Source of the DNA: a bacterium
Lineage (GTDB): Bacteria; Planctomycetota; Planctomycetia; Kolteriales; Kolteriaceae
Assembly (NCBI GenBank): GCA_019748235.1
Contig: JAIEPU010000165.1
Coordinates: forward strand, 1 to 49,532
Length of the DNA: 49,532 bases
Reading direction: 5' to 3'
Shown here: positions 7,986 through 15,798 of the stretch, piece by piece
Position numbering within the stretch: position 1 is the stretch's first letter
Layout: the number at the start of each line of letters is the position of its first letter
Program-made: the position numbers and the translations under genes
Notes under the pieces: model-generated
The model's database searches: none
Seen by the model: the letters and a program-made list of their open reading frames with translations, nothing else
Told to the model about the DNA's origin: nothing

Positions 7986-8458
7986 GCAAAAGTCAATTCG
8001 TGTATGTCACCTATATTCGGACCACCCCGGAGAAGCTCTGGGATGCGCTCATCAACCCCGAGTTCACGCGGCAGTATTGGGGTGAAACGTGGCAAGAGTC
8101 CGATTGGAAAGTCGGCTCCCCCTGGAAGCTGATGATTCCTGATGGTCGTGTGGCGGATACCGGCAAGGTCGTTGAGTTCGACAAGCCTCGTCGATTGGCG
8201 GTGACGTGGAAGAACGAATTCCGGCCTGACCTCGCGAAGGAAGGGACGTCGCAATGCACGTATGAACTGGAGCAGATGGGGGACACCGTAAAGCTAACGG
8301 TGACGCATGAGATCAACGTCTCCCCGTCGACCTTCATCGCGAAGGTCTCGCAAGGATGGCCCGCGATTCTGGCGAGCCTAAAGAGTCTGCTCGAAACGGG
8401 GGAGCCGCTCGAGATGACTCGGAAATGGCCGAAGGATGCGGAGAAGGTCAGCGAGTAA
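7982..8458 (+). CDS. SRPBCC/AHSA1-domain protein (second of two)
   Basis: A 158-residue AHSA1 protein starting at GTG 7982, which overlaps the previous TGA by four bases. FVYVTYIRTTPEKLWDAL, FTRQYWGETWQESDWKVGS and LAVTWKNEFRP align with the first copy, as do the C-terminal KVSQGWPAILASLKSLLETG and the matching GWPMILSGLKSLVETG. Between the blocks the two have diverged clearly, so each may bind a different ligand. It is the last gene of the arsR operon; a GC-rich hairpin follows within about ten bases. Confidence 0.9.
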   Translation: MSKSQFVYVTYIRTTPEKLWDALINPEFTRQYWGETWQESDWKVGSPWKLMIPDGRVADTGKVVEFDKPRRLAVTWKNEFRPDLAKEGTSQCTYELEQMGDTVKLTVTHEINVSPSTFIAKVSQGWPAILASLKSLLETGEPLEMTRKWPKDAEKVSE

Positions 8459-8468
8459 CAAGAATCTC

Positions 8469-8499
8469 CTCAGGCCGGGCGATCGGCGCTCGGCCTGAG
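8469..8499 (+). terminator. Probable terminator hairpin of the arsR-AHSA1 operon
   Basis: CTCAGGCCG (8469-8477) pairs with CGGCCTGAG (8491-8499) over a 13-base loop. There is no T-run behind it, so it may be a 3' stabiliser. It lies between convergent genes and is symmetrical, so it could serve both. Confidence 0.5.
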
Positions 8500-8509
8500 T
8501 CGCTCCGCA

Positions 8510-8860
8510 TTACTCATCCATGTTCTCTCTTCCCGCCGCTGTCCGAATCCATTCTTCGAGCTGACTTCGCTCCGTATTCGTTTGCTCGTTCCGTGGTTTC
8601 TCCGGCTGGCCGCGGGACGTCGGCTGCTCGCCGGGCGCGGCACCTAAATCGTAGGTCGGATGTCCTTCGTTCCCGTCATCGTCCCACGCATCGTACTCTT
8701 TGTTCGTTCCTTCATCTCGCCGCACCGGAGGGGTTCGATTCGCATTCTCCGGAAGTTGAGCCCCCTCCTCCGCCGGCTGTCCGCCCACTACTCCTTGCGG
8801 AAAGACTTGTTTCCCCTCCGCATCCCGATGCTGATCGATCTGATCATTTCGCACGACCAT
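8510..8860 (-). CDS. Small hydrophilic, probably disordered protein
   Basis: About 116 residues from ATG 8860 (MVVRNDQIDQHRDAEGKQV). AAGGAG seven bases upstream makes this a better start than the more distal in-frame ones. The chain is rich in E, D, G, P, Q, N and R with almost no hydrophobic runs, so it is probably intrinsically disordered. I recognise no domain. It stands alone and converges on the arsR operon. A weaker alternative is that it is a chance open frame; the good ribosome site and the non-random composition argue for a gene. Confidence 0.55.
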   Translation of the reverse strand: MVVRNDQIDQHRDAEGKQVFPQGVVGGQPAEEGAQLPENANRTPPVRRDEGTNKEYDAWDDDGNEGHPTYDLGAAPGEQPTSRGQPEKPRNEQTNTERSQLEEWIRTAAGRENMDE

Positions 8861-9091
8861 GACTCGCTCCTTTACGCCCAATCCGATCTCTCCCCAGCCA
8901 GCTTGGTTTCCCAAAAGCCAACCCGCGAGCGCTGAGAGGAGAGATTCGTTTCAATGGAGAAAGTGGAGCGAATGGTGGACCGAAAGGTTCGAATCATTCG
9001 ACTTCAAACACTCAACGTAGCTGCAATCCATTCTCTGGATCACATCCGGAAACTGACCATCCCAACGTCAGTCCAGCAGGCAATCTGCTCT

Positions 9092-9132
9092 CTCTTCTAA
9101 AGAAGAGTCGCCTTCATTGGCCTTAAGACTCT
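9092..9132 (-). terminator. Candidate terminator after the island ATPase
   Basis: Two overlapping inverted repeats: CTCTTCT/AGAAGAG at 9092-9107 and AGAGTC (9104-9109)/GACTCT (9127-9132). On the minus strand the second stem is followed by TCTTTAG. It lies about 50 bases beyond the TAG ending the ATPase tail frame. Modest support only. Confidence 0.35.
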
Positions 9133-9182
9133 ACATCTATCATTTTTGACATTAGCAAACTCAACCATAATCTAATAATTGG

Positions 9183-9662
9183 CTACTGTGCTTCATCGCC
9201 AGGTGATTCACCAAGTAAGCCTTCGTCTTCCTTCTTAAAATAGCACTCCGAAGCCTTCTCCGTAATCTCAAATTGACGTCTGCCCTCGTCAGTCTGAGAT
9301 CGAATAACCAAACCGCGATCTGCCAGAAACTTCCCACGCCGACCAATGAGTTGCCAAGAGCAATCCAATTCTTCAGCAATCTCGCCAGCAAACAACGGCC
9401 TACCTTCAATATTCAGTGTTTGGAGAATCTCCAATTCGGTTCGCGGCAACAACAAATCTTCATTAACTTGCTGAAGCAAGGGCGCGTACTTCTTCGAAAG
9501 ATTAATCATCTCGCATCTACCTATGCCGCACTTGGGACATTTCATACCATACAACTTGAGTGACTCAAGGTTTTCGAAATCAAAAGTAGACGCGCATTTA
9601 TTACATTTGATCTCCTGGTTCATTCTGATATATTGATTAATGATCGCAGAATAATCAAACAC
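9183..9662 (-). CDS. Zinc-ribbon/winged-helix protein, probably the C-terminal part of the ATPase
   Basis: From GTG 9662 the frame gives 159 residues: a zinc ribbon with CNKC at 20-23 and CPKC at 42-45, then a winged-helix domain at about 70-140. A DNA- or RNA-binding role is likely. The same frame is open from 9722 down to 9663. It translates as TIAFGRPVAKREQRLYFVER leading into FDYSAIINQYI, and the only thing separating it from the upstream ATPase is one TAG at 9723-9725. No good ribosome site precedes GTG 9662 or the later ATG. I therefore read it as the displaced tail of one roughly 712-residue protein. If it is translated alone, it would be a small regulator. Confidence 0.75.
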   Translation of the reverse strand: MFDYSAIINQYIRMNQEIKCNKCASTFDFENLESLKLYGMKCPKCGIGRCEMINLSKKYAPLLQQVNEDLLLPRTELEILQTLNIEGRPLFAGEIAEELDCSWQLIGRRGKFLADRGLVIRSQTDEGRRQFEITEKASECYFKKEDEGLLGESPGDEAQ

Positions 9663-9722
9663 TCGCTCAACAAAATATAACCTCTGCTCACGCTTCGCGA
9701 CCGGGCGACCAAATGCAATAGT

Positions 9723-11321
9723 CTATTTCTGACACAACCCATAATTCAAGGCGTATACAGATACCCTTCGCCCGTCACGGTCACTCATCTCATAGTATTT
9801 CGTCACAAAAAAATTTAATTCAATGGTAGCAAGCAAACCATCAAATACAATTGGCAAATGAAAATGGCTCGTTGGTGGACGCCCTTCCAGATCACGAAAA
9901 ACGCTGGACTCTCTGTACTCCCGAAGCCCCTTGGCTCTCTCAATTATTGCCTCAAGTAGCTCCTTTAGACTATAAATCGAAGACCTTTCACTAAAGCTTT
10001 GATGAACATATTTATTAATCGTAAAAAACGGCTCAATCTTTTCTTCGTAATATCGTCGAGAAGACAGTCTAATCGCCGTAACGTTAAATATATTTCCATG
10101 AATCAATTGAGTTTCGTAAACATAATACAATAGATAACCAAGTGCTCGCGGATTCCCCATAGAGGCGAAGAACAGCGTTCGCCATAGGTCATCGGATTTA
10201 CCCTGAAAAAAATCTTCTAAAGATAAGTTACAAAAATGCGACAATCGATGTTCAACCAATCGCCTAGTGAAGTCGATTGTTTTTGCCTCCATATCCGAAA
10301 TATCAGTTGCACCAAGCCGGAACAAATCCAAGTATATTTCGTCAATTTTTGAATTATCAATCTGACCGAAGTAAACCCGCCCCGGATACGCCGCAATTTT
10401 GAACTTGACCAATTCATCAGACCAATTATTCAATGGAGCAAGAAGTGCATCCACAACAAAACGCATGGCCCATTCCGGCAATTCTGAATAATCATCGATA
10501 AATACATAAAGACGCTTGATTCCGAATTCGCTGAGCAAATCTTTTAATCTACTAATATAATCCTTCACATTAAACACCCGCATTAAAATATCTGCATAAT
10601 TCAGCGATTCACCAGCGTCAATCGACCTCTCCACTGATGATTCTAAATTTGCCGTTAATTTCGGTGCAACATTATATTCAGCCCCAATGCTGGCTGACCG
10701 CTTATCAGTAACTTTCGACTCTCTTGTATCTTTTAAGTCAACAACCTGCACACCCATCGCACTAGTGAAATTGGTCTCCTCAGCATCCTGAATCAGTAAA
10801 TCGAGACCCTCGAACAACTCTTCGAATGATCTAGTAAATTTTTCTTTGATTCTTTCCCACAAGGATCCTTGTAATCGTTTTGCTAACTCGGATCGGATCT
10901 CTTTAACAACTGAAACTAAGAATGCGCGGTGAAGCAGAAGTTTCGAAAAAGATTCGATTGGTAGCGCGGACTCGTTCTTTGCGAGTATCTGAGTTAAGGC
11001 CGGGTCCACTTGTGAGGATTCAAAAAGAGTTTTTATATCGAGATAAGCAGATGTATCTGTCTTGCTCTTTCTTAATTCGTGTTGAGCTCTTTGGAAAATT
11101 GTGGATTTTCCAGTTCCTTTGCGGCCCACGAGAAAGGTTGTGTTCGAACGAAGTAATGTTTTCAGAATGTGGTTGTTAGGTAGCGGATCAACGTACAATT
11201 GCTCGATTAGTGGATCACCGCTTGCGTCTTCTGTCAATTCCGCGCGTCGGTAAAGCTTGAGTGATTGCGCCGCCTTGTGAAATCCGTCAAGCTCCTCTTG
11301 GGTCCAACGTGTTTTTGCCAT
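9723..11321 (-). CDS. P-loop ATPase (AAA/STAND-like), AT-rich island
   Basis: A 532-residue ATPase in a visibly AT-rich stretch. Walker A is GRKGTGKST at residues 66-74; Walker B is LYVFIDDYSE at about 271-280, with the acidic pair at 276-277. Between them lies a long helical insertion (about 130-260). Around 380-420 is a helical segment ending in FASMGNPRALGYLLYYVYE, the sort of lid helices seen in ORC/STAND ATPases. No membrane segment. ATG 11321 has AAAGG nine bases upstream. The frame ends at TAG 9723-9725, but the same frame then continues into a zinc ribbon and winged helix. Such lone ATPases in AT-rich islands are often anti-phage or stress modules, but that is inference; no nuclease or other effector is adjacent. 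Confidence 0.85.
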   Translation of the reverse strand: MAKTRWTQEELDGFHKAAQSLKLYRRAELTEDASGDPLIEQLYVDPLPNNHILKTLLRSNTTFLVGRKGTGKSTIFQRAQHELRKSKTDTSAYLDIKTLFESSQVDPALTQILAKNESALPIESFSKLLLHRAFLVSVVKEIRSELAKRLQGSLWERIKEKFTRSFEELFEGLDLLIQDAEETNFTSAMGVQVVDLKDTRESKVTDKRSASIGAEYNVAPKLTANLESSVERSIDAGESLNYADILMRVFNVKDYISRLKDLLSEFGIKRLYVFIDDYSELPEWAMRFVVDALLAPLNNWSDELVKFKIAAYPGRVYFGQIDNSKIDEIYLDLFRLGATDISDMEAKTIDFTRRLVEHRLSHFCNLSLEDFFQGKSDDLWRTLFFASMGNPRALGYLLYYVYETQLIHGNIFNVTAIRLSSRRYYEEKIEPFFTINKYVHQSFSERSSIYSLKELLEAIIERAKGLREYRESSVFRDLEGRPPTSHFHLPIVFDGLLATIELNFFVTKYYEMSDRDGRRVSVYALNYGLCQK

Positions 11322-11471
11322 TTTATCTAACCTTTAGTGTTCGTAACAACTAATCGAGTCTGCATGCGAAATACTTCGGGAGATATTCACTTGCAACCGT
11401 CTTTTAACTGGGCTCGACAGCCGATTGCGATTGCCAAGATGCGCCGTTCGTCGGTGGCATTCTCCTTTTAG

Positions 11472-11486
11472 TCGGTATGATACCGA
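11472..11486. promoter_or_regulatory. Short palindrome between divergent genes
   Basis: TCGGTAT and ATACCGA flank a single G (11472-11486). It lies between the ATPase gene (minus, starts 11321) and the membrane-protein gene (plus, starts 11590). It could be an operator for either. No regulator with a matching known site is in the window. Confidence 0.35.
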
Positions 11487-11589
11487 ATGCTTTCTGAACC
11501 ACAATTGACATTTCTCGGATCGGTTTCCAACCGATGTCTCCGATGGGATTACTTGATGCGGTTGACATTGCTCATTAAGGCCAGCACGA

Positions 11590-11976
11590 ATGAAAACCAT
11601 CCTTCGCGAATCCGTCTTCGCTTTCCTCGCTTGGCTGATTCCGTTCATGATTTCCATTTGTCTGTTCAGCCTGAAGCAATCGCAGCCGGCGTTATTCGAC
11701 ACGCTGATGGGAGTGGTGGTGGCGGCGTCGACCGTCATTCTTGGTGTCTTTTACATGCGGAAGGTTCGGAGCCGTCAGATCGCGACGGGTGTTCGAATCG
11801 GCGTTATCTGGATGGTGGCGAATTGGATGCTGGATGGGCTGATGTTTAGCGGCGGGCCCATGAAGATGAGCTTCAGCGAATACGTCATGGATATCGGCTT
11901 GGCATATCTGGCGATCCCTGCTGTCACCATTGGACTCGGCATCGTAGCCTCGAACGCCTCGAGCCGAAGGGATTAA
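11590..11976 (+). CDS. Conserved hypothetical integral membrane protein
   Basis: A 128-residue protein with four hydrophobic segments: about 7-27 (VFAFLAWLIPFMISICLF), 36-56, 67-90 (GVRIGVIWMVANWMLDGLMF) and 101-121. A short basic loop (MRKVRSRQ) follows the second, and a hydrophilic tail ends RRD. The pattern resembles small four-helix inner-membrane proteins of unknown function found widely in bacteria; I cannot name the family. ATG 11590 lies in a weak ribosome-site context. It is followed by a hairpin shared with the convergent VOC gene. Confidence 0.75.
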   Translation: MKTILRESVFAFLAWLIPFMISICLFSLKQSQPALFDTLMGVVVAASTVILGVFYMRKVRSRQIATGVRIGVIWMVANWMLDGLMFSGGPMKMSFSEYVMDIGLAYLAIPAVTIGLGIVASNASSRRD

Positions 11977-11979
11977 ATT

Positions 11980-12010
11980 CCCTCGACCGAGGAGTATGTT
12001 CGGCCGAGGG
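11980..12010. terminator. Bidirectional hairpin between convergent genes
   Basis: CCCTCGACCG (11980-11989) against CGGCCGAGGG (12001-12010), one mismatch, loop of about 11 bases. It sits between the stop of the membrane-protein gene (11976) and the stop of the VOC gene (12030), where a shared terminator is expected. Confidence 0.5.
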
Positions 12011-12029
12011 GAGGCATCAAACGGCAACG

Positions 12030-12521
12030 TTATGGGTGTTGCTGAGGAGCTTCGGAGCAGGCTTTGATGACGGCCTCTTGCATCTCGGCACTGGTCATGT
12101 CCTCGATGTGCGTGGCCACCGACCACTTGTGGCCGAAGGGATCAGCAACGATGCCGTACCGATCTCCCCAGAACATGTCGGCGGCGGGCATGACAACGGT
12201 CGCGCCGGCTTCGACCGCTTGCTTCATGGCGGCGTCCACGCTCGGCACGTATCGATGAATCGTAACTGGCGTCCCCTTCAGCCCGAGGGGAGATGACTTC
12301 GCGCCGCCGCAATATTCGGGGAAATCATCGTTCAGAAAGAAGATGCTGTTGCCAAGCTTCATGGCGGCGTGCATGAGCCGACCGTCGGGGCCGGGCATGC
12401 GATGAATTTCCTCGGCTCCGAAGGCTTTCGTGTAGAAATCGATCGCCTTTGCCGCTCCATCGCACACCAAGTGTGGAATCAAGTTCTCATGTCCGGGCGG
12501 AATCGGTTGAACCTTTGCCAT
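12030..12521 (-). CDS. VOC-family (glyoxalase/PhnB-like) protein
   Basis: The 163-residue product is a vicinal-oxygen-chelate protein: LIPHLVCDGAAKAIDFYTKAFGAEE begins the first beta-alpha-beta-beta-beta unit, FFLNDDFPEY ends it, and DRYGIVADPFGHKWSVATH is the conserved end of the second. The His and Glu of glyoxalase metal sites are only partly recognisable, so the catalytic role is uncertain. ATG 12521 has a good GAGGAG site upstream. It lies 64 bases after the other PhnB-like gene on the same strand, probably in one transcript. Confidence 0.88.
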   Translation of the reverse strand: MAKVQPIPPGHENLIPHLVCDGAAKAIDFYTKAFGAEEIHRMPGPDGRLMHAAMKLGNSIFFLNDDFPEYCGGAKSSPLGLKGTPVTIHRYVPSVDAAMKQAVEAGATVVMPAADMFWGDRYGIVADPFGHKWSVATHIEDMTSAEMQEAVIKACSEAPQQHP

Positions 12522-12585
12522 TACTCTCTCCTCACTTCGTTAACGGAATCTTGTGATTTGAAACGACGATCTTAACGACATTCTG

Positions 12586-13056
12586 CTAACTCGCGGCCGC
12601 CTCGAGCGTGCTAATGTCGAGCTTCTTCATCTTCATGAGTGACTGCATGACGTTCTTTCCCTTGCCGGGATTGCTGAGCAGTTTCGGGAGGATGGAAGGG
12701 ACGACCTGCCACGAGAGGCCGAACTTATCCTTTAGCCAGCCGCACTCGACCTCTGCCCCGCCGTCACTGGTCAGCTTTTCCCAGTAGCGGTCGATCTCAT
12801 CCTGCGTGTCGCAGTTGATGACGAACGAGACCGCTTCGGTGAATTTGAAGTGCGGGCCTCCGTTCAGCCCGACCAGACGAAGCCCGTCCAGCTCGAACTC
12901 AACGGTGAGGACCGTCCCCGCAGGTGCCGGCCCCCCTTCCCCGTTCCGGACCATGTTGACGATCTTCGAGTTAGGGAAAATCGACGTATAGAACTGAGCC
13001 GCCTCCTCCGCCTGCGTGTCGAACCAAAGGAACGGCGTGATTCGTTGAATAGCCAT
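12586..13056 (-). CDS. PhnB-like VOC protein (3-demethylubiquinone methyltransferase-like domain)
   Basis: About 156 residues with the PF06983-type pattern: QRITPFLWFDTQAEEAAQFYTSIFPNSK, the NGGPHFKFTEAVSF block, and CGWLKDKFGLSWQVVP. The C-terminal KGKNVMQSLMKMKKLDI is the usual end helix. Despite the domain name, these stand-alone proteins are not proven methyltransferases. Tandem ATGs at 13059 and 13056 follow AAGGGAG; 13056 has the better spacing. It shares the overall pattern, including CGW.KDK.GLSWQ and MKMKK.D, with the gene at 20139-20624, a probable paralogue. Confidence 0.9.
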   Translation of the reverse strand: MAIQRITPFLWFDTQAEEAAQFYTSIFPNSKIVNMVRNGEGGPAPAGTVLTVEFELDGLRLVGLNGGPHFKFTEAVSFVINCDTQDEIDRYWEKLTSDGGAEVECGWLKDKFGLSWQVVPSILPKLLSNPGKGKNVMQSLMKMKKLDISTLEAAAS

Positions 13057-13059
13057 CAT

Positions 13060-13455
13060 TCTCCCTTTTGCACACGTCCCGTGCATAAGATCCTCGAACC
13101 CCTCGGGAAGCGAGTCGTCTTCCCCCCTCTGCCCTTCAGTCGAGCCGGCCGGGACGGAATCGACAAGGAATCAGCCAAAAACCGAAATAGGAGAGGCGAC
13201 TTCGAGTATCCGAGGAGGATCACGCACGAACTCATCCGGCTGGAAGCATTGCGGGGTAAGAGTTTCTGTCACACGACGCCCCAGGTCGCGAGTCGGCCTT
13301 GGAGAGAAACGGTCCGCGCCGTATTAATTGTTTCAGCGTGGGCCGAACATTTCCCCTAGGGGAGTGTGTCTTGGCAGATGCGGGCAACGTGTGGGCATTC
13401 ATTTCGGTGCGCAAGCATCGACCCCGGAATGTCTTCCGACCTGCGGAGCGCGGTA
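13060..13455. other. Intergenic stretch before tRNA-Pro, no gene seen
   Basis: Nearly 400 bases. Short open frames occur on both strands but none has a ribosome site or recognisable protein. A 10-base palindrome CCCCTAGGGG lies near 13355. The promoters for tRNA-Pro (plus) and the PhnB-like gene (minus) must be here, but I see no clear boxes. Confidence 0.5.
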
Positions 13456-13530
13456 CGGGGTGTGGCTCAGCCTGGCTAGAGCGCTTGCTTGGGGTGCAAG
13501 AGGTCGTGGGTTCAAATCCCGCCACTCCGA
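13456..13530 (+). tRNA. tRNA-Pro (anticodon GGG)
   Basis: The cloverleaf can be read directly. Acceptor stem CGGGGTG (13456-13462) pairs with CACTCCG (13523-13529), including one G-U pair; the discriminator A is at 13530. The D-arm region holds CTCAGCCTGGCTAGAG. The anticodon stem CTTGC/GCAAG encloses loop TTGGGGT (13489-13495) with anticodon GGG at 13491-13493. The T arm is GTGGG-TTCAAAT-CCCGC. CCA is not encoded. It reads CCC/CCU proline codons. Confidence 0.97.
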
Positions 13531-13553
13531 TTTTTTCGGCTCAGCCGAAAAAA
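13531..13553 (+). other. Perfect T6-stem-A6 palindrome directly after the tRNA
   Basis: TTTTTTCGGCT, C, AGCCGAAAAAA: an 11-base perfect inverted repeat starting at the first base after the tRNA. In RNA it folds entirely into a hairpin and leaves no free U-tail, so it is not a textbook terminator. The T-run itself may stop transcription, or the stem may guide 3'-end processing. Confidence 0.5.
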
Positions 13554-13690
13554 TAGAGCAGGAGAGTCGAGAAAGTAGAGAGTAGAAAAGACCGGATAGC
13601 TTCAGGTCATCGGAGAACATCCGATACTTCGCGAACTCTCTGCTGCGGTTTCCTATCTACTTTCTCCTCTCTGTTCGTTGGAATCTTTCA

Positions 13691-14053
13691 GTGGCATTCG
13701 CCTTCGAGAAGCTTCTCGTCTACCAGAAATCCATCGACTTCGCTGATCAGATCTGCCATCAAATGGAGCAATTCCCTCGCGGCTACGGCTTCCTCGTCGA
13801 TCAACTCAATCGTGCATCGCTCTCGATTGCCGCTAATATTGCCGAGGGAAACGGCCGTTTCACAAAGCCCGACCGCCGGAACTTTTTCGGCATTGCTCGC
13901 GGATCGGTGCAGGAATGCGTGCCTCTACTGGAGTTAGCACGAAGGAGAAGTCTTCTGAACGACGAGATGCACATCGCGCTCAAAGATCAGCTCGAGGAAA
14001 TCGCGCGAATGTTATCCGGATTGATCAATGGATTAGAGAATCGTGAAACGTAA
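13691..14053 (+). CDS. Four-helix bundle protein (S23 / 23S rRNA intervening-sequence family)
   Basis: A 120-residue all-helical protein of the S23 family: FAFEKLLVYQKSIDFADQI in helix 1, LVDQLNRASLSIAANIAEG (the most conserved block) in helix 2, RRNFFGIARGSVQECVPLLELA in helix 3 and LKDQLEEIARMLSGLINGL in helix 4. Members are encoded within intervening sequences of 23S rRNA, as Avd partners of diversity-generating reverse transcriptases, or alone with unknown role; here it is alone. The start is GTG 13691. It lies 160 bases after tRNA-Pro and 11 bases before the sigma gene, so it may be co-transcribed with it. The DNA between it and the tRNA is GA/CT-rich and contains the pair GAGAAAGTAGA/TCTACTTTCTC. 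Confidence 0.92.
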   Translation: MAFAFEKLLVYQKSIDFADQICHQMEQFPRGYGFLVDQLNRASLSIAANIAEGNGRFTKPDRRNFFGIARGSVQECVPLLELARRRSLLNDEMHIALKDQLEEIARMLSGLINGLENRET

Positions 14054-14064
14054 GGATTGCCTTG

Positions 14065-14946
14065 ATGCACAATCCCTTTGCCGAGGTCATTGATGAGTCG
14101 ACCGATTCAAAACTGATCGAGCAGGCAAGGAATGGCAGCCGCGAGGCATTAGAGAAACTGATTCTGCGGCATCAGGCCTGGATTTACAATATCGCCGTGC
14201 GAATGGTCTTTCACCCTGAAGATGCCGAGGAAGTCACGCAGGAAGTGTTGATCAAAGCCATCACTCGGCTCAGTACTTTTCAGGGAGAAAGTCAGTTTCG
14301 CACGTGGCTCTATCGGATCACCACTAACCACGTCTTAAACATGAAGCGCCGTGGCGGAGAGAGAGATCCTCAGACATTCTCCAGCTATGCGGCCGCCATC
14401 AATGACACGCCCGATCTAGACCTACCCGACCCGAACACCGTACCAGTCGATGTGCCGCTCTTGATTGAAGAGGCTAAGATTTCTTGCACTACAGGAATGC
14501 TCCTCTGCCTCGACCGTACTCAACGTCTGATCTTTACGCTTGGCGAGATTTTCGGAACAAGCGATAGGGTCGGAAGTGAAATTATGGAAATGAGTGTCGA
14601 CAACTTTAGGCAGTGTCTCTCTCGCGCACGTCGGGATCTTTATCAGTTCATGCACGGTCAGTGCGGCCTGGTCAACTCTCAGAATCCCTGTCGATGTCCG
14701 AAGAAAACCAAAGGCTTCATCAATGCAGGACACGTCGATCCGGAGCGGCTGCAATTCGCCTCAGAACATCTCCAGCAAGTTAAAAGTCTTGCGGCTGGAA
14801 CTGTTCGGTCCATTGAAAGCGCATTGGATGAACAGTATTCCGCGATCTTCCTCGAGCATCCCTTTCTAGAGCCCAAAGACTCCATTACCTGGCTTCGACG
14901 ATTGCTTGACCAGGTGGAATTCAAGAATGGTTTGCATCTCAACTGA
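14065..14946 (+). CDS. ECF-type RNA polymerase sigma factor with cysteine-bearing C-terminal extension
   Basis: About 293 residues. Sigma region 2 is clear: [35 protein letters not shown] and [19 protein letters not shown]. Region 4 follows at about 155-195 ([15 protein letters not shown] through [16 protein letters not shown]). After it comes a roughly 100-residue extension unusual for ECF factors, opening with CGLVN then [18 protein letters not shown]; the three closely spaced cysteines could bind zinc or sense redox state. No anti-sigma gene is adjacent. ATG 14065 has AAGGA eight bases upstream. It starts 11 bases after the S23 gene and is followed by an SDR gene on the same strand. Confidence 0.9.
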   Translation: MHNPFAEVIDESTDSKLIEQARNGSREALEKLILRHQAWIYNIAVRMVFHPEDAEEVTQEVLIKAITRLSTFQGESQFRTWLYRITTNHVLNMKRRGGERDPQTFSSYAAAINDTPDLDLPDPNTVPVDVPLLIEEAKISCTTGMLLCLDRTQRLIFTLGEIFGTSDRVGSEIMEMSVDNFRQCLSRARRDLYQFMHGQCGLVNSQNPCRCPKKTKGFINAGHVDPERLQFASEHLQQVKSLAAGTVRSIESALDEQYSAIFLEHPFLEPKDSITWLRRLLDQVEFKNGLHLN

Positions 14947-15011
14947 AGAATTTCGGTGAGAGTTGTCACACCCTCCTTTCGGCGGTGTCAATGAGGGAAG
15001 GAGGACTAGGT

Positions 15012-15767
15012 ATGTCATATTTGCAAGGTAGAAATGCCCTGGTGACAGGGGCATCGAAAGGGATCGGAGCGGGAATCGCCACTGAATTGGCATCTGCCGG
15101 AGCGGCCGTTGTGGTGAATTACGCGAGCGATCGAGCTGGCGCTGAGACCGTCGTGAAAAAGATTTCCGCTGCCGGTGGGCGTGCCGCCGCCATACAGGCG
15201 GATGTCTCGAAAGCGACCGACATCGCCAGGCTATTTGAGGAGTCCACGAACGCCTTCGGCCCCATCGACATTCTTGTCAATAATGCCGGAGTCTACGGAG
15301 CGATGCATGTTACCGAGCTAACCGAGGAAGAGTTCCACCGACAGATCAATATCAACTTGCTCGGACCACTCCTCGTCATCCGCGAAGGATACAAACACTT
15401 CGGTCCGAATGGAGGAAGCATTATCAATATCGGGTCGGGAGCTTCACGCTCCTATCCGTCCGGGTATTCGATCTACACAGCCAGCAAAGCGGGTCTCGAT
15501 GCTGTCACCTGCGTACTGGCTAAAGAGTTGGCTTCGCGACGGATCCGAGTGAACTCGGTGAATCCCGGTGCCACGCTCAGCGAAGGGACGAAGGATGCAG
15601 GCCTATACGGCGTCGGCAATGACATTGAAGAGCAGCTTGTGGCCATGACCCCATTGGGGCGCATGGGTACACCGACAGACATAGCGAAAGTTGTCGCGTT
15701 TCTCGCCGCAGATGATTCCGGGTGGCTGACCGGTGAAGTTATCCACGCTGCTGGCGGCTTGCGTTAA
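15012..15767 (+). CDS. Short-chain dehydrogenase/reductase (SDR)
   Basis: A 251-residue classical SDR: cofactor motif [19 protein letters not shown] in the [10 protein letters not shown] block, catalytic Ser in INIGSGAS, and YxxxK as YTASKAG. The C-terminus has the common [14 protein letters not shown], the [18 protein letters not shown] block and [20 protein letters not shown] after the second strand suggests an NADP preference. The substrate is unknown; FabG-like alcohol/ketone reduction is likely. ATG 15012 follows GGAAGGAGG. DUF1330 lies 31 bases downstream, so the two may share a transcript. Confidence 0.93.
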   Translation: MSYLQGRNALVTGASKGIGAGIATELASAGAAVVVNYASDRAGAETVVKKISAAGGRAAAIQADVSKATDIARLFEESTNAFGPIDILVNNAGVYGAMHVTELTEEEFHRQININLLGPLLVIREGYKHFGPNGGSIINIGSGASRSYPSGYSIYTASKAGLDAVTCVLAKELASRRIRVNSVNPGATLSEGTKDAGLYGVGNDIEEQLVAMTPLGRMGTPTDIAKVVAFLAADDSGWLTGEVIHAAGGLR

Positions 15768-15798
15768 TCCGATTTCTACACCTACACTGGAGAAAACC

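Noticed and set aside
13531..13553. The palindrome after tRNA-Pro as an integrase attachment site.
   Set aside because: No integrase and no second copy of the tRNA end were seen in the window.
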